Of a stretch of 64,000 bases of DNA, positions 46,961-56,142 are shown piece after piece. A model generated the notes under the pieces. That model searched no databases. It was not told the origin of the DNA and was given only the letters and a program-made list of their open reading frames with translations. The translations under genes and the position numbers were made by a program. This DNA comes from Exiguobacterium sp. Helios. Lineage in GTDB: Bacteria > Bacillota > Bacilli > Exiguobacteriales > Exiguobacteriaceae. Position 1 is the stretch's first letter; the number at the start of each line of letters is the position of its first letter. The stretch is from positions 1,079,501 to 1,143,500 of the forward strand of contig NZ_CP053557.1 of the NCBI RefSeq assembly GCF_014524545.1. Reading direction: 5' to 3'.

Positions 46961-48313
46961 ATGAATGGATTTACCCATTTCGATTTGCACCCGTTCGTCG
47001 TCGAAGCACTCGAAGACGCACGTATTAAAAAACCAACCGATATTCAATCCCGGATTATTCCGGCAGCGCTCAAAGGGCGGGATATCATTGGACAATCACA
47101 GACAGGGACAGGAAAAACGTTATCGTTCCTCTTGCCGATCGTTCAAAATGTCAATCCGGAACTTCAAGAAATGCAAGCCATCATCGTTGCGCCGACGCGC
47201 GAACTGGCTTGGCAGATTCATGAGGAATTGAAATCAATCCTCGTCAAACAACCGGATTACATCAAGACAAGTCTTATCACAGGTGGAATGGATCGCGAAC
47301 GTCAAATCGGACGTGTCAAAGTCTCACCGCAAATCGTGATCGGAACACCTGGACGTATTTTGGATCTCTTTAAAGAACAAGCATTGAAACCGCATTTCGT
47401 GAAACATTACATCATCGATGAAGCGGATCAAATGCTCGACATGGGATTCCTACCGGAAGTCGACCGGATTGCTCAAGCGCTTCCTGAGAAGTTGCAGATG
47501 ATGGTATTCTCCGCAACGATTCCTGAAAAACTGCAACCATTCTTGAAAAAATACATGAACAATCCACGTTATGCGCATGTGGATCCAAAACAACAGACAG
47601 CGAAAAAAATCGTGCACCATACGGTTCCGGTCAAGCACCGCGATCGTTCTGATTTGACGTTGAAACTGGCGAAAGCCCTCAACCCGTATATTTGTCTTGT
47701 CTTTACGAATACGAAAACAGAAGCCATCGAACTCGAAGCTCTCTTCCTTGAAGCGGGACTCAATGTCGGTTCGCTTCATGGTGACTTGCCGGCCCGTCGC
47801 CGGAAACAAGCCATCAAGGAAATTAATGAAGCCAAATATCAGTATGTCATCGTAACGGATCTTGCTGCACGCGGCATCGATATTTCAGGTGTTTCCCACG
47901 TCATCAACCACGGGATTCCGAAAGATCTCGACTTCTATGTTCACCGTGTCGGTCGGACAGGTCGTGTTGATCAGGACGGATTGGCTTACACATTGTTTGA
48001 AGATCATGAGAACGGTTCGATCAACCGTCTTGAGGACCGTGGTATCGAATTCATCAACGTGGATGTGAAGAGTGGTCAAGTCAGCGAAGTGAAAGAACGA
48101 CGCCGTGCAAAACCACACATGAAGACAGCGGTTTCGAAAACAGCTCACAGCCGTTTATCCGGTGAAGCTGCAAAAGCGAAAAAACGTGTCAAACCAGGTT
48201 ATAAAAAGAAACACCAGTATAAGCTGAAAGAAACAGCAAAACGCGAACGAATCAAAGAACAGCGCGGAATCGGACGTGCTGAGCGTAAAGCGAACGCCAG
48301 TAAAACAAAATAA
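46961..48313 (+). CDS. cshB: DEAD-box ATP-dependent RNA helicase
   Basis: A 450-residue DEAD-box helicase: Q motif around KPTDIQSRIIP, motif I SQTGTGKT, motif II DEAD in IIDEADQMLD, motif III FSATIP, motif VI HRVGRTGR, and a very basic C-terminal tail (residues about 375-450) for RNA binding. Length and the yqfR-like position before nfo fit CshB, used in cold adaptation and RNA turnover. Upstream in-frame starts exist (ATG 46949); the ATG at 46961 is best spaced from AAAGGATGG. Confidence 0.9.
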   Translation: MNGFTHFDLHPFVVEALEDARIKKPTDIQSRIIPAALKGRDIIGQSQTGTGKTLSFLLPIVQNVNPELQEMQAIIVAPTRELAWQIHEELKSILVKQPDYIKTSLITGGMDRERQIGRVKVSPQIVIGTPGRILDLFKEQALKPHFVKHYIIDEADQMLDMGFLPEVDRIAQALPEKLQMMVFSATIPEKLQPFLKKYMNNPRYAHVDPKQQTAKKIVHHTVPVKHRDRSDLTLKLAKALNPYICLVFTNTKTEAIELEALFLEAGLNVGSLHGDLPARRRKQAIKEINEAKYQYVIVTDLAARGIDISGVSHVINHGIPKDLDFYVHRVGRTGRVDQDGLAYTLFEDHENGSINRLEDRGIEFINVDVKSGQVSEVKERRRAKPHMKTAVSKTAHSRLSGEAAKAKKRVKPGYKKKHQYKLKETAKRERIKEQRGIGRAERKANASKTK

Positions 48314-48346
48314 TCAGTCCTCGGCATTTCAGCCGAACGGCTTGAG

Positions 48347-48383
48347 CAAAGTCTACGAAAGAATTCGTGGACTTTGTTTTTTT
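48347..48383 (+). terminator. Terminator of cshB
   Basis: Perfect CAAAGTCTACGAA/TTCGTGGACTTTG arms (one G-U), AGAA-type loop, seven T. Confidence 0.85.
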
Positions 48384-48453
48384 AGTATCGCTAAAGGTTC
48401 TTGTTTTTTTTGACATTTGGTACACTAGAAGCAGAAGAAGGGTGGAATTTTTA

Positions 48454-49353
48454 ATGAAAATCGGTTCACATGTGTCTCTGTCAGGCAAAAAAATGTTACT
48501 CGGTGCGAGTGAAGAAGCAGCCTCTTATGGTGCAACGACCATGATGGTCTATACAGGAGCACCCCAAAATACAAGACGGAAACCGATTTCGGATTTGCGG
48601 ATTCCAGAAGCCTTGTTGCATATGGAAGCAAACGGGATTGAAGAAATCGTCGTCCATGCACCTTATATCATCAATTTAGGCAATACGACGAAACCGGAAA
48701 CGTTTGAATTAGCCGTCTCATTTTTAGGAGAAGAAATCCGGCGGGCGGAAGCTCTCGAAAAAGCAAAACATATCGTCCTGCATCCAGGAGCACATGTCGG
48801 TGCCGGGGAAGAAATCGGAATCAAACGAATTATTGAAGGGCTCAATGAAGTATTAACGGGAGATGAAAAAGTAAAAATCGCTCTCGAAACGATGGCCGGA
48901 AAGGGGTCGGAAATCGGTAAGACATTTGAAGAGCTGGCAGAAATCATTGCCGGTGTGACGCATAATGACCGCCTGTCCGTCTGTCTCGATACATGTCACG
49001 TCCACGATGCCGGCTATGACCTGATTCATGACCTGGACGGAGTATTGGAATCGTTCGATCGTATCGTCGGAATTGACCGTCTTGGCGTGATCCATGTCAA
49101 TGATTCGAAAAATATTCGCGGTGCCAAAAAAGACCGTCACGAAAATATCGGATTTGGTGAAATCGGTTTTGATCCGTTACATCGAATCGTTCATCATCAG
49201 GATCTGGCCCATTTACCAAAAGTCCTCGAAACACCGTATATCGGACTGGATCCCAAAAAGAAGGTCGCACCTTATCGTGAAGAAATTGCCATGTTACGCT
49301 CAGGAAACTTTGACGCCGAGTGGCGTTTGCCATTGATCGGTACATCCATTTAA
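48454..49353 (+). CDS. nfo: Endonuclease IV (AP endonuclease)
   Basis: A 299-residue TIM-barrel AP endonuclease starting [18 protein letters not shown]. The metal ligands are visible in [37 protein letters not shown] and the [12 protein letters not shown] segment. It cuts DNA 5' of abasic sites during base excision repair. AAGGGTGG precedes the ATG at 48454. It follows cshB as in B. subtilis (yqfR-yqfS). Confidence 0.95.
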   Translation: MKIGSHVSLSGKKMLLGASEEAASYGATTMMVYTGAPQNTRRKPISDLRIPEALLHMEANGIEEIVVHAPYIINLGNTTKPETFELAVSFLGEEIRRAEALEKAKHIVLHPGAHVGAGEEIGIKRIIEGLNEVLTGDEKVKIALETMAGKGSEIGKTFEELAEIIAGVTHNDRLSVCLDTCHVHDAGYDLIHDLDGVLESFDRIVGIDRLGVIHVNDSKNIRGAKKDRHENIGFGEIGFDPLHRIVHHQDLAHLPKVLETPYIGLDPKKKVAPYREEIAMLRSGNFDAEWRLPLIGTSI

Positions 49354-49373
49354 ATGAGAGAGGTGTCTGTCGC

Positions 49374-50000
49374 GTGTGCCATCTACTAGTCGTTGAAGAA
49401 TCAGAATTTGCCTTAAGGCGAGCAGTCGTCTTATATTATGAAACGAAAGAACCGTTTTATTTACCGGCGGAGCTAGCCGAAGGGGAAGAAGTATTTTTGG
49501 CGACGAAAGATGGAATCGTTGCGTATGCCGAAGTTTTGTTCAGCGAATACACAACACGACCGGCAGATCCGCATTGGCTGACAGAGGCGGATGAACAGGA
49601 ACGCACGTATGCCTGCCTGGATTTGATTAGCGTGGATTTACGACACCCGCTGTTAGGGTCACCGTTGTCAGGGTTACAGGTAAATCCCGGACAAACGGAT
49701 TTGAAAGTCAGACAGTGGTTGGTCGAAGCCTGGCAAGCCGGTCATTTTGAGTCGGATGTGACAACAATCGATCAAGCAAAAAACCGTCGGATGGAACGTT
49801 TTCGTGAGCGGAATCATCCCGCGCCGCTAAAAGCGTGTTGCGAAATGTGTGGAAACACGCAGCAATCAATTCTCGAATGGCACGAACATCACGGGCACTT
49901 TCAGACACTTTGTCCGACGTGTCATCGAGTCGCACATCAAAGTATCGAAAAAATGGAAGACGTTGCTGCCACGTCGGATCAAACTTCTCCCAAACAGTAA
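49374..50000 (+). CDS. Zinc-finger protein with HNH-like C terminus
   Basis: A 208-residue protein I cannot name. The C-terminal 50 residues hold a four-cysteine, histidine-rich module, CEMCG...HEHHGHFQTLCPTCHRVAH, which looks like the zinc-bound beta-beta-alpha core of HNH endonucleases, although the first catalytic His is not certain. The N-terminal 150 residues are unlike anything I recognise. The likely start is the GTG at 49374, eight bases after GAGAGGTG; in-frame upstream starts fall in nfo. It may share the nfo transcript, so a DNA-related role is possible. The stop codon sits inside the terminator stem. Confidence 0.7.
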   Translation: MCHLLVVEESEFALRRAVVLYYETKEPFYLPAELAEGEEVFLATKDGIVAYAEVLFSEYTTRPADPHWLTEADEQERTYACLDLISVDLRHPLLGSPLSGLQVNPGQTDLKVRQWLVEAWQAGHFESDVTTIDQAKNRRMERFRERNHPAPLKACCEMCGNTQQSILEWHEHHGHFQTLCPTCHRVAHQSIEKMEDVAATSDQTSPKQ

Positions 50001-50039
50001 GTGTCTCAGTGGGTTATTCCTGAGTCGCTTACTGTTTTT
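49993..50039 (+). terminator. Terminator after the zinc-finger gene
   Basis: AACAGTAAG/CTTACTGTT with an inner CTCAG/CTGAG stem and a short T-run. The left arm contains the stop codon. Confidence 0.75.
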
Positions 50040-50054
50040 CAGATGGCGTCTCCA

Positions 50055-50084
50055 TGATATAATCAAGGCTGATAATTATTATCA
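50055..50084 (+). promoter_or_regulatory. Fur-controlled extended -10 promoter
   Basis: An extended -10 element TGATATAAT (50055-50063) is followed by TGATAATTATTATCA (50070-50084), an exact 7-1-7 Fur box (TGATAAT-N-ATTATCA) placed on the predicted +1. Iron-bound Fur would block transcription of the small gene remnant that follows. Confidence 0.8.
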
Positions 50085-50120
50085 TTGAAAATGGAGTAAC
50101 TGGAGTGAAACAGGATGCAT

Positions 50121-50290
50121 ATGATTGATATTTTAATTGAACTGCTTATCTTTCGATATGCCGGTTTTTCATTGTTCCGTTTCACCAAAAAGCGAAAAAA
50201 GGAAAATGTGCGACATGCTAAGTAGAACCGACTTGTCAAACAGCTTGTGATGACGTCAATTGGGACAAAGTCATTGCGGACGCACTATAG
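50121..50290 (+). pseudogene. FeoB-associated Cys-rich membrane protein, decayed
   Basis: The first frame gives MIDILIELLIFRYAGFSLFRF plus a Lys/Arg stretch and then leaves the family pattern, stopping at 50223-50225. The second frame, entered by restoring one A in the A6 run at 50195-50200, continues KKGKCATC, meets TAA at 50219-50221, and goes on VEPTCQTACDDVNWDKVIADAL to TAG at 50288. Joined, this is a FeoB-associated Cys-rich membrane protein: one helix, a basic stretch, then spaced cysteines. So there are two lesions, a one-base deletion and a nonsense codon. No feoA or feoB is in the window. A perfect Fur box lies just upstream. Confidence 0.75.
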
Positions 50291-50296
50291 AAATAA

Positions 50297-50340
50297 CAAA
50301 AAGCGTTTTTCTTCTCGATAACAGAAGAAAACGCTTTTTA
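50297..50340. terminator. Bidirectional terminator after the feo-type pseudogene
   Basis: AAAAAGCGTTTTTCTTCT pairs with AGAAGAAAACGCTTTTT (one bulge) around CGATAAC; A and T runs on both flanks serve the convergent xapX-type gene as well. Confidence 0.85.
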
Positions 50341-50365
50341 TGTGGAATAGGAATACTTCTGTCAA

Positions 50366-50539
50366 TCAAAACGGCCAGCGATCAGCGAGGAATAAAAATA
50401 CCTTCATCCCAAGGAACACACCGAAAATTCCAACGATGGCCGGAAAGACAGGTGGAGCAGGGATTGGTAATTTAAGAGCAGTAAAGACGACACCACAGAT
50501 GATACCTGCTAGCAATGATAATAAAATTTGTTGAAGCAT
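50366..50539 (-). CDS. XapX-domain small membrane protein
   Basis: A 57-residue protein with two transmembrane helices and the XapX signature around the middle (LKLPIPAPPVFPAIVGIFGVFLGM). The family is small, widespread and without known function. An AAAGGA is nine bases before the ATG at 50539; an in-frame ATG at 50560 contains that site and is rejected. It lies 75 bases downstream of ppk on the same strand and could share its transcript. Confidence 0.8.
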   Translation of the reverse strand: MLQQILLSLLAGIICGVVFTALKLPIPAPPVFPAIVGIFGVFLGMKVFLFLADRWPF

Positions 50540-50614
50540 GAGGCCCAGTCCTTTCTTCATATGAAAAAACGCTTACAAGCTTATTATATGAAGATGTCTG
50601 ACGTTAAACAACGA

Positions 50615-52774
50615 TTATTTTTTAGCAGCAGTTGGATCAAAGGTGATCTTTTCTTCAGCCCGTTCAACCGGTGTCCATTTTTGTTCGAGTGGGTGTTCAA
50701 AAGACGGTTTTACTTTTAATTTCCCGTTCGTATAGAGCTGAATCAGGATTTGTGATTCACAGGCTTGCTTGCCTTTTGTTACATAATGATAATTTCCTGA
50801 TTCATCCTGTTCGCGTGCTTTGACGTTATCCGCCATCGTTAAAGCCAAACAATCCTTGATGTAGTTTTTCTGTTCCTCATCAATGATCGGGAAAAGAATT
50901 TCAATCCGTTTCCGCATATTACGTGTCATCCAGTCGGCACTGGAACAATAAATCAAATCGTCTCCATTGTGGTGGAAGTAAAAAATCCGGGAATGCTCCA
51001 AATAACGATCGACGACGGACGTGACACGGATATTTTCCGAGATACCTTTGATTTGAGGGCGAAGGCAACAGACGCCGCGAACAATCAATTCAATTCTGAC
51101 TCCTGCGCGTGACGCTTGATACAGTTTCACGATAATGTCTTTTTCCGTCAAACTGTTCATTTTAGCGACGATTCGACCATTACCATGTTTTTTATGATAT
51201 TTGATTTCTTCATCAATCAATGATAAAAATTTCTCGAGCATCGAGTTCGGGGAGGTGTGAAGGGCATTCCATTTAGGTTGCTCCCCATAACCGGACAACC
51301 AGTTGAAGAAGTTCGTTGCATCTTCTGCAATTTGTTCCCGTGCCGTCAAAAGACCGATATCGGTATATAATTTAGCTGTGGAATCATTATAATTACCTGT
51401 TCCGAGATGGACAAACCGTTGAATCCGGCCTTCCTGTAACCGGACAATCAATGTAATTTTTGAGTGTGTCTTTAAATCGCTGTAACCGTAAATGACGTGA
51501 GCACCTACTTTTTCCAACTGTTTGGCCCATTCGATATTTTTCGCTTCGTCAAAACGTGCTTTTAATTCAACGAGCACCGTAACCTGTTTCCCGTTCTCTG
51601 CAGCAGTCTTCAATGCTTTGATGATCGGAGAGTCGCCGGACACGCGGTATAACGTTTGTTTAATCGCCAGGACGTTCGGGTCGTTAGCAGCCTGCACAAT
51701 CAGACGGACGATCGGATCAAACGTATGATACGGGTGATGCAGCAAATAATCCTGTTGCAGAATTTGATCAAACAAATTCTTCGATTTTTCAAGTGCCGGC
51801 GGTTCGACAGGCATGATCGTCTGATAAATCAAATGGTCGTATTCGACCCCGATCTGGCTGTAAAACGCAAAAGCGAATGTCAAATCAATTGGACCATCGA
51901 CGGCATAAATATCCCGGTCTTGTAAGTCGAGCACATCGCGTAACATATTGAGTAAGTTCGTGTTGATGGCATTCTTCTGAATTTCAAGTCGAATGCCGAC
52001 TCCCCACCGCCGTTTTTTCAGTTCTTTTTCAATCAATTTTAATAAGTCGTGTGTTCCTTCTTCATGGAACGGTAAATCTGCGTTTCGTGTAATCCGAAAC
52101 GGCATCGCTGATAAGACACGATAGCCTTTAAACAAAGAGTCAATGAAGGAAATGATGACATCTTCCAGTAAAATTACAGCAGTCGTTTCCTCATCCTCTA
52201 CCGGTAAATCAACGAAACGCGGCAGGACGGCCGGCACTTGAACAAGTGCCAGGTTCCGTTTTGAACCGTCTTCCGCTTCAAGGGCCGTCGCAATGTTCAA
52301 CGATTTAGACGAAAGCATCGGGAACGGACGGTACGCATCGACCGCAACAGGTGTCAGAACCGGAAAAACTTGTTCTCTGAAGAATGCTTTCACATATTCT
52401 GCTTGCATTTCATTTAACTCGTCATTCTTCAGGAAAGAAATTCCTTCTGCTTTTAGCGCCTGGGTGACGTCTTTAAACGCTTCGTATTGTTGATCGACAA
52501 GCTCTTTTGTTTTCGTAGCGATGGCACGTAACTGTTGTTTCGGTGTGAGTTGCTGTTTGTTTTCGGGTTTATTGAATCCAGCCAGTACTTCATCCTTTAA
52601 TCCACCGACACGAACCATATAAAACTCATCTAGGTTGGAACTGAAGATACCTAAAAACTTAAATCGTTCCATCAATGGATTTCGTGTATCCGTCACTTCT
52701 CCTAAGACACGTTCGTTGAATTGTAACCAGCTGATTTCCCGGTTATTAAAAAACTCTGGGGAGTCAATCTTCAC
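50615..52774 (-). CDS. ppk: Polyphosphate kinase 1
   Basis: A 719-residue PPK1: N-terminal domain starting SPEFFNNREISWLQFNERVL, head domain, and two phospholipase D-like C-terminal domains with the phosphorylated histidine in DLKTHSKI and the second histidine region around RYLEHSRIFYFHHNG. It makes inorganic polyphosphate from ATP. The GTG start overlaps the ppx stop by four bases and follows AAAGGAGG. Paired with an exopolyphosphatase, it gives both arms of polyphosphate turnover in one operon. Confidence 0.95.
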   Translation of the reverse strand: MKIDSPEFFNNREISWLQFNERVLGEVTDTRNPLMERFKFLGIFSSNLDEFYMVRVGGLKDEVLAGFNKPENKQQLTPKQQLRAIATKTKELVDQQYEAFKDVTQALKAEGISFLKNDELNEMQAEYVKAFFREQVFPVLTPVAVDAYRPFPMLSSKSLNIATALEAEDGSKRNLALVQVPAVLPRFVDLPVEDEETTAVILLEDVIISFIDSLFKGYRVLSAMPFRITRNADLPFHEEGTHDLLKLIEKELKKRRWGVGIRLEIQKNAINTNLLNMLRDVLDLQDRDIYAVDGPIDLTFAFAFYSQIGVEYDHLIYQTIMPVEPPALEKSKNLFDQILQQDYLLHHPYHTFDPIVRLIVQAANDPNVLAIKQTLYRVSGDSPIIKALKTAAENGKQVTVLVELKARFDEAKNIEWAKQLEKVGAHVIYGYSDLKTHSKITLIVRLQEGRIQRFVHLGTGNYNDSTAKLYTDIGLLTAREQIAEDATNFFNWLSGYGEQPKWNALHTSPNSMLEKFLSLIDEEIKYHKKHGNGRIVAKMNSLTEKDIIVKLYQASRAGVRIELIVRGVCCLRPQIKGISENIRVTSVVDRYLEHSRIFYFHHNGDDLIYCSSADWMTRNMRKRIEILFPIIDEEQKNYIKDCLALTMADNVKAREQDESGNYHYVTKGKQACESQILIQLYTNGKLKVKPSFEHPLEQKWTPVERAEEKITFDPTAAKK

Positions 52775-54315
52775 GTAAGGCCGCCTCCTTTATTGTCAAA
52801 CTGAATGGACCGATCAATGATACGTTCCAGGTGTTTTTTTTGTTTCTCTGCTTTTTCGACTTCAAAACCGTAATCATGATCACCGGTATCGAGAATGATC
52901 CGGATATCTTTTTTATCTTTTTCAAGAGTAACTTCAAGACTGTCGACGGCACGACGTTCTGTCACATCAAGTGCTTCCGTCAATTTCAGAATGGATCCGA
53001 GTAAATCAAACCGCTCGATCGATTTATCCGTGAACCAATCCTTAAACGGTTTTAAGAGCTGTTGCATCCGTTTCGAAGACGAATATGAACTGACGAGTGC
53101 CAAAGCTAAACGGTCTTTATGCGTCATTCCTTTTAAATCGGTATTCGTCAAAAGATAAAACGTTTGATTCGACCGGGTATCCGGATTGATGTACTGCCCA
53201 CAATAAAGTAAGCGACTGGCGGAATCCAGTAATCGTAAGTCAGCGGCCCGTTCCGGAATAATTTCGAGCGTCACCAATTGGCGGTAAATTGATTTGGCAA
53301 TCGTGCCGAGATAGTTCATCCGGTCACGGTTGACTTTGTAATCACTTTCCAGTTGATAAAGACTTTCTTCGCGTACATTCTCGATACGCCGCTGTTCCTG
53401 TTCGTGTAAATCATATTCGTAGACAAGACCTTCCCGTAACCCGTAATTACTCATCACGAACTGGTCTGCCTCGATATGTAGTGCCAGTTCATGAATTGCG
53501 ATTAACGCTGGTAAGAAGATATCGACCCGGTCCTTGGATAACCCTTCGACTTTCATCAACTGTTTAGGCGCTTTGTCCTCCAGTTCGTCAATCAGTTTCC
53601 CTAACTCTTTCGACCGGACTTGGTATTGATGGATCCCATGCAATGGATAGTCGAGTGTAGACTGATGAATGCGGACGAAGTTTCGTGCGGATCCGCCGAC
53701 ACCGATTAATGGAAGTTTTTTATTTTTCATCCAAGGAATCTCGTCGAATTGTTCACGCAGGAATTTAATCAGTTTCTTTTGTTCACCTGACGTCATGGTT
53801 TCTCCAGAGAGAAATTGACGAGTCAACGTGACAGCACCGAAAGGAAAACTATGATAAGCAATCATTTCCCGGTTCTCAATTAACGTGACTTCCATGGATC
53901 CGCCGCCGATATCAACGGAATATCCATCGGTCAGGAAAGTGGAATTGATAATCGCGAAATAGCCGTAGTAAGCTTCTTGTTCATCAGACAGGACCTGCAT
54001 CGTAAAGGGCGTTTCCTGTTCGACAGCTTGGACGATGTCCTGCCGATTACTCGCATTTCGAATGGCCGCTGTCGCCACGCAAATGGTTTCTTCAACGTGG
54101 TGGGTAATGCCGATTTCGTGAAACCGTTGTAGCGTTTCGCACAGTAACCGGATACCGACTGAGTCGAGGGCACCATTCTCATCAATATGAGCGGAGAGGC
54201 GAGCGACGACCTTAACATTAATTTTTTCGATATATCGACCGGAATCGATTGGATGGAAAACGACATACCGGATCGAGTTGGACCCGATATCGATGACTGC
54301 TAATTCATTCTTCAA
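52771..54315 (-). CDS. ppx: Exopolyphosphatase (Ppx/GppA family)
   Basis: A 514-residue protein with the actin-like ASKHA fold: VIDIGSNSIRYVV phosphate loop 1, then VDIGGGSMEVTL, and a C-terminal HD-like helical domain (from about residue 310). It splits terminal phosphate from polyphosphate or acts on pppGpp. The start is TTG, placed by AGGGGGCGG. First gene of the ppx-ppk operon. Confidence 0.92.
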   Translation of the reverse strand: MKNELAVIDIGSNSIRYVVFHPIDSGRYIEKINVKVVARLSAHIDENGALDSVGIRLLCETLQRFHEIGITHHVEETICVATAAIRNASNRQDIVQAVEQETPFTMQVLSDEQEAYYGYFAIINSTFLTDGYSVDIGGGSMEVTLIENREMIAYHSFPFGAVTLTRQFLSGETMTSGEQKKLIKFLREQFDEIPWMKNKKLPLIGVGGSARNFVRIHQSTLDYPLHGIHQYQVRSKELGKLIDELEDKAPKQLMKVEGLSKDRVDIFLPALIAIHELALHIEADQFVMSNYGLREGLVYEYDLHEQEQRRIENVREESLYQLESDYKVNRDRMNYLGTIAKSIYRQLVTLEIIPERAADLRLLDSASRLLYCGQYINPDTRSNQTFYLLTNTDLKGMTHKDRLALALVSSYSSSKRMQQLLKPFKDWFTDKSIERFDLLGSILKLTEALDVTERRAVDSLEVTLEKDKKDIRIILDTGDHDYGFEVEKAEKQKKHLERIIDRSIQFDNKGGGLT

Positions 54316-54448
54316 AACAAATCCGCCCCCTTTGAGTACTCAATCCATCTTTTCCCGAATCAGGGATTCTGAAAACGACAGCTTGTATCCTTTTATTGTA
54401 CCTTGTGCCTCTCCCTAAAAGCGTCTATTCACAAAAAAGTTACATCGG

Positions 54449-54477
54449 TTGCAACGAATGAAGGCTGGCGCTATAAT
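54449..54477 (+). promoter_or_regulatory. sigmaA promoter of znuC-znuB-zur
   Basis: TTGCAA (54449-54454), a 17-base spacer and a perfect TATAAT (54472-54477). Confidence 0.75.
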
Positions 54478-54492
54478 AAGACAGTTGATAAG

Positions 54493-54507
54493 ACGTAACT
54501 ATTCCGT
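54493..54507. promoter_or_regulatory. Zur-box-like operator
   Basis: ACGTAACTATTCCGT agrees with the B. subtilis Zur core TCGTAATNATTACGA at about ten of the 14 fixed positions and lies just after the predicted +1, in front of an operon that encodes Zur itself. Confidence 0.45.
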
Positions 54508-54537
54508 TTTAACATGAGACGGAAGGAGAGAATAAAC

Positions 54538-55305
54538 ATGACAGAACCCATTATTGAAATTAAACAACTGACATATGATTATCCGGATCGACGTGTCTTG
54601 AATGAAGTGACGTTTAATGTACAACAGGGACAATTCCTGGCCATCGTCGGAGAAAATGGATCCGGCAAATCGACGTTAATCAAATGTATGCTCGGTTTAT
54701 TAAAACCTAAAGGTTCGATTCGTTTGTTCGGACAGGATCAAGCAGCCTTCAGTGACTGGTGGCGGATCAGTTACGTATCTCAAAAAGCGGCATCGTTCAA
54801 TTCAGGATTTCCGGTCACGGTCGCTGAAGTCGTCGAGATGGGGTTGTATGCGAAAAAAGGATTATTTCGGCGTGTGACGAAGCAGGACCGTGAAAAAGTA
54901 AAGACGGCGCTTGAAACAGTCGGCATGTGGGATCGACGCGATTCGAAAGTCGGTGACTTGTCAGGCGGTCAGCAACAGCGGGTCTTTATCGCCCGGGCGC
55001 TCGTCAACGATCCGGATTTGATGATTTTAGATGAACCAACGGTCGGAGTCGATCAACGGTACGTCAAAGAGTTTTATGAAATCTTGGAAGAATTGCGACG
55101 TGATAAAAAACGGACTTTCGTCCTTGTGACACATGATATCCACTTCGTCAGCAAGCTCGTGACGGATGTGATTCATCTCGTTGACGGGCGACTCGGTTGT
55201 AATTGCGGTATTAAAGAATACTGGGAACTGGACGAGCAGACGATTCGTTCCTTGTATCCTGTTCCGGGACGTGTTCTTGTCCACCAAGGGGAGGTCGTCC
55301 TGTGA
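54538..55305 (+). CDS. znuC: Zinc ABC transporter ATPase
   Basis: A 255-residue ABC ATPase of the metal-uptake branch: Walker A GENGSGKST, signature LSGGQQQRVFIARAL, Walker B LMILDEPTVGVD. The C-terminal segment has the cysteine/His-containing LGCNCGIKEYW. GGAAGGAG precedes the ATG at 54538. The permease and Zur genes follow with overlaps, so zinc is the probable cargo; manganese relatives share the fold. No solute-binding protein gene is present in this operon. Confidence 0.88.
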   Translation: MTEPIIEIKQLTYDYPDRRVLNEVTFNVQQGQFLAIVGENGSGKSTLIKCMLGLLKPKGSIRLFGQDQAAFSDWWRISYVSQKAASFNSGFPVTVAEVVEMGLYAKKGLFRRVTKQDREKVKTALETVGMWDRRDSKVGDLSGGQQQRVFIARALVNDPDLMILDEPTVGVDQRYVKEFYEILEELRRDKKRTFVLVTHDIHFVSKLVTDVIHLVDGRLGCNCGIKEYWELDEQTIRSLYPVPGRVLVHQGEVVL

Positions 55306-56126
55306 TTGAAGCGTTCATGACATTAAAGTTTTTACAATATGCGCTTGTTGCGGCGGTATTGATCGGTTTTACGGCTCCGTTGATCGGTTCATTCGTCGTC
55401 GTCCGGCGAATGAGTTTGATTGCGGATGCGTTATCACACGTCACACTAGCCGGAATTGCCCTCAGCCTGTTGATATCCGGTATGGTTGCGAGTCTGGTCG
55501 ATTTAAATCCGCTTTATCTCGGAATCGTGACATCGGTCATGGCAGCGTTGACGATTGATTGGCTGCGCGCGAAGTACAAACATTTTCAAGAGCTTGCTAT
55601 ACCGATCATCATGGCGACGGGAATGGGGCTAGGTGCTATTTTCATCAGTCTGGCGAACGGCTTTTCAATGGATCTTGTATCCTTTTTATTTGGAACGGTC
55701 TCGGCTGTGACTTTGACAGATGTTTATACGATTTTGATTGTTACAGGTGTCGTCATTTTATTTGTGATTTCGTTTTATAAAGAGTTGTTATTTTTATCGT
55801 TTGACGAGGAACAGGCGCGCGTGTCCGGAATTCGTCTTCGGCTGGTGCACATTTTGTTCATGATCGTTGTTGCCCTGGTGATTGCGATTAGTATGCGTGT
55901 CGTCGGGATTTTACTGGTATCGAGTCTAATCACCTTGCCTGTCGCAGCGGCGCTTCGACTTGCCAAAAGTTTTAAGGCGACGATTTTTTATGCCATCGTG
56001 TTTGGCGAAGTGGCGACGATTAGCGGTTTGATTTTGGCGTATCAATTTGATTTAGCGCCCGGCGGCATGATTGTCATGCTGGCGGTCGCAGAGCTTATTC
56101 TCGTGATGCTGATTGAACGTTTTTAG
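55302..56126 (+). CDS. znuB: Zinc ABC transporter permease
   Basis: A 274-residue ABC-3 family permease with about eight helices, starting MIEAFMTLKFLQYALVAAVLIG and containing GSFVVVRRMSLIADALSHVTLAGIAL, the segment that contacts the ATPase. It overlaps znuC by four bases and leads into zur 16 bases downstream. Confidence 0.88.
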   Translation: MIEAFMTLKFLQYALVAAVLIGFTAPLIGSFVVVRRMSLIADALSHVTLAGIALSLLISGMVASLVDLNPLYLGIVTSVMAALTIDWLRAKYKHFQELAIPIIMATGMGLGAIFISLANGFSMDLVSFLFGTVSAVTLTDVYTILIVTGVVILFVISFYKELLFLSFDEEQARVSGIRLRLVHILFMIVVALVIAISMRVVGILLVSSLITLPVAAALRLAKSFKATIFYAIVFGEVATISGLILAYQFDLAPGGMIVMLAVAELILVMLIERF

Positions 56127-56142
56127 ATCGGAGGGAAAATGC

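Noticed and set aside
50565-50578. cre-like site upstream of the XapX gene
   Set aside because: It misses two consensus positions, including one of the conserved end pairs, so it is too weak to call.
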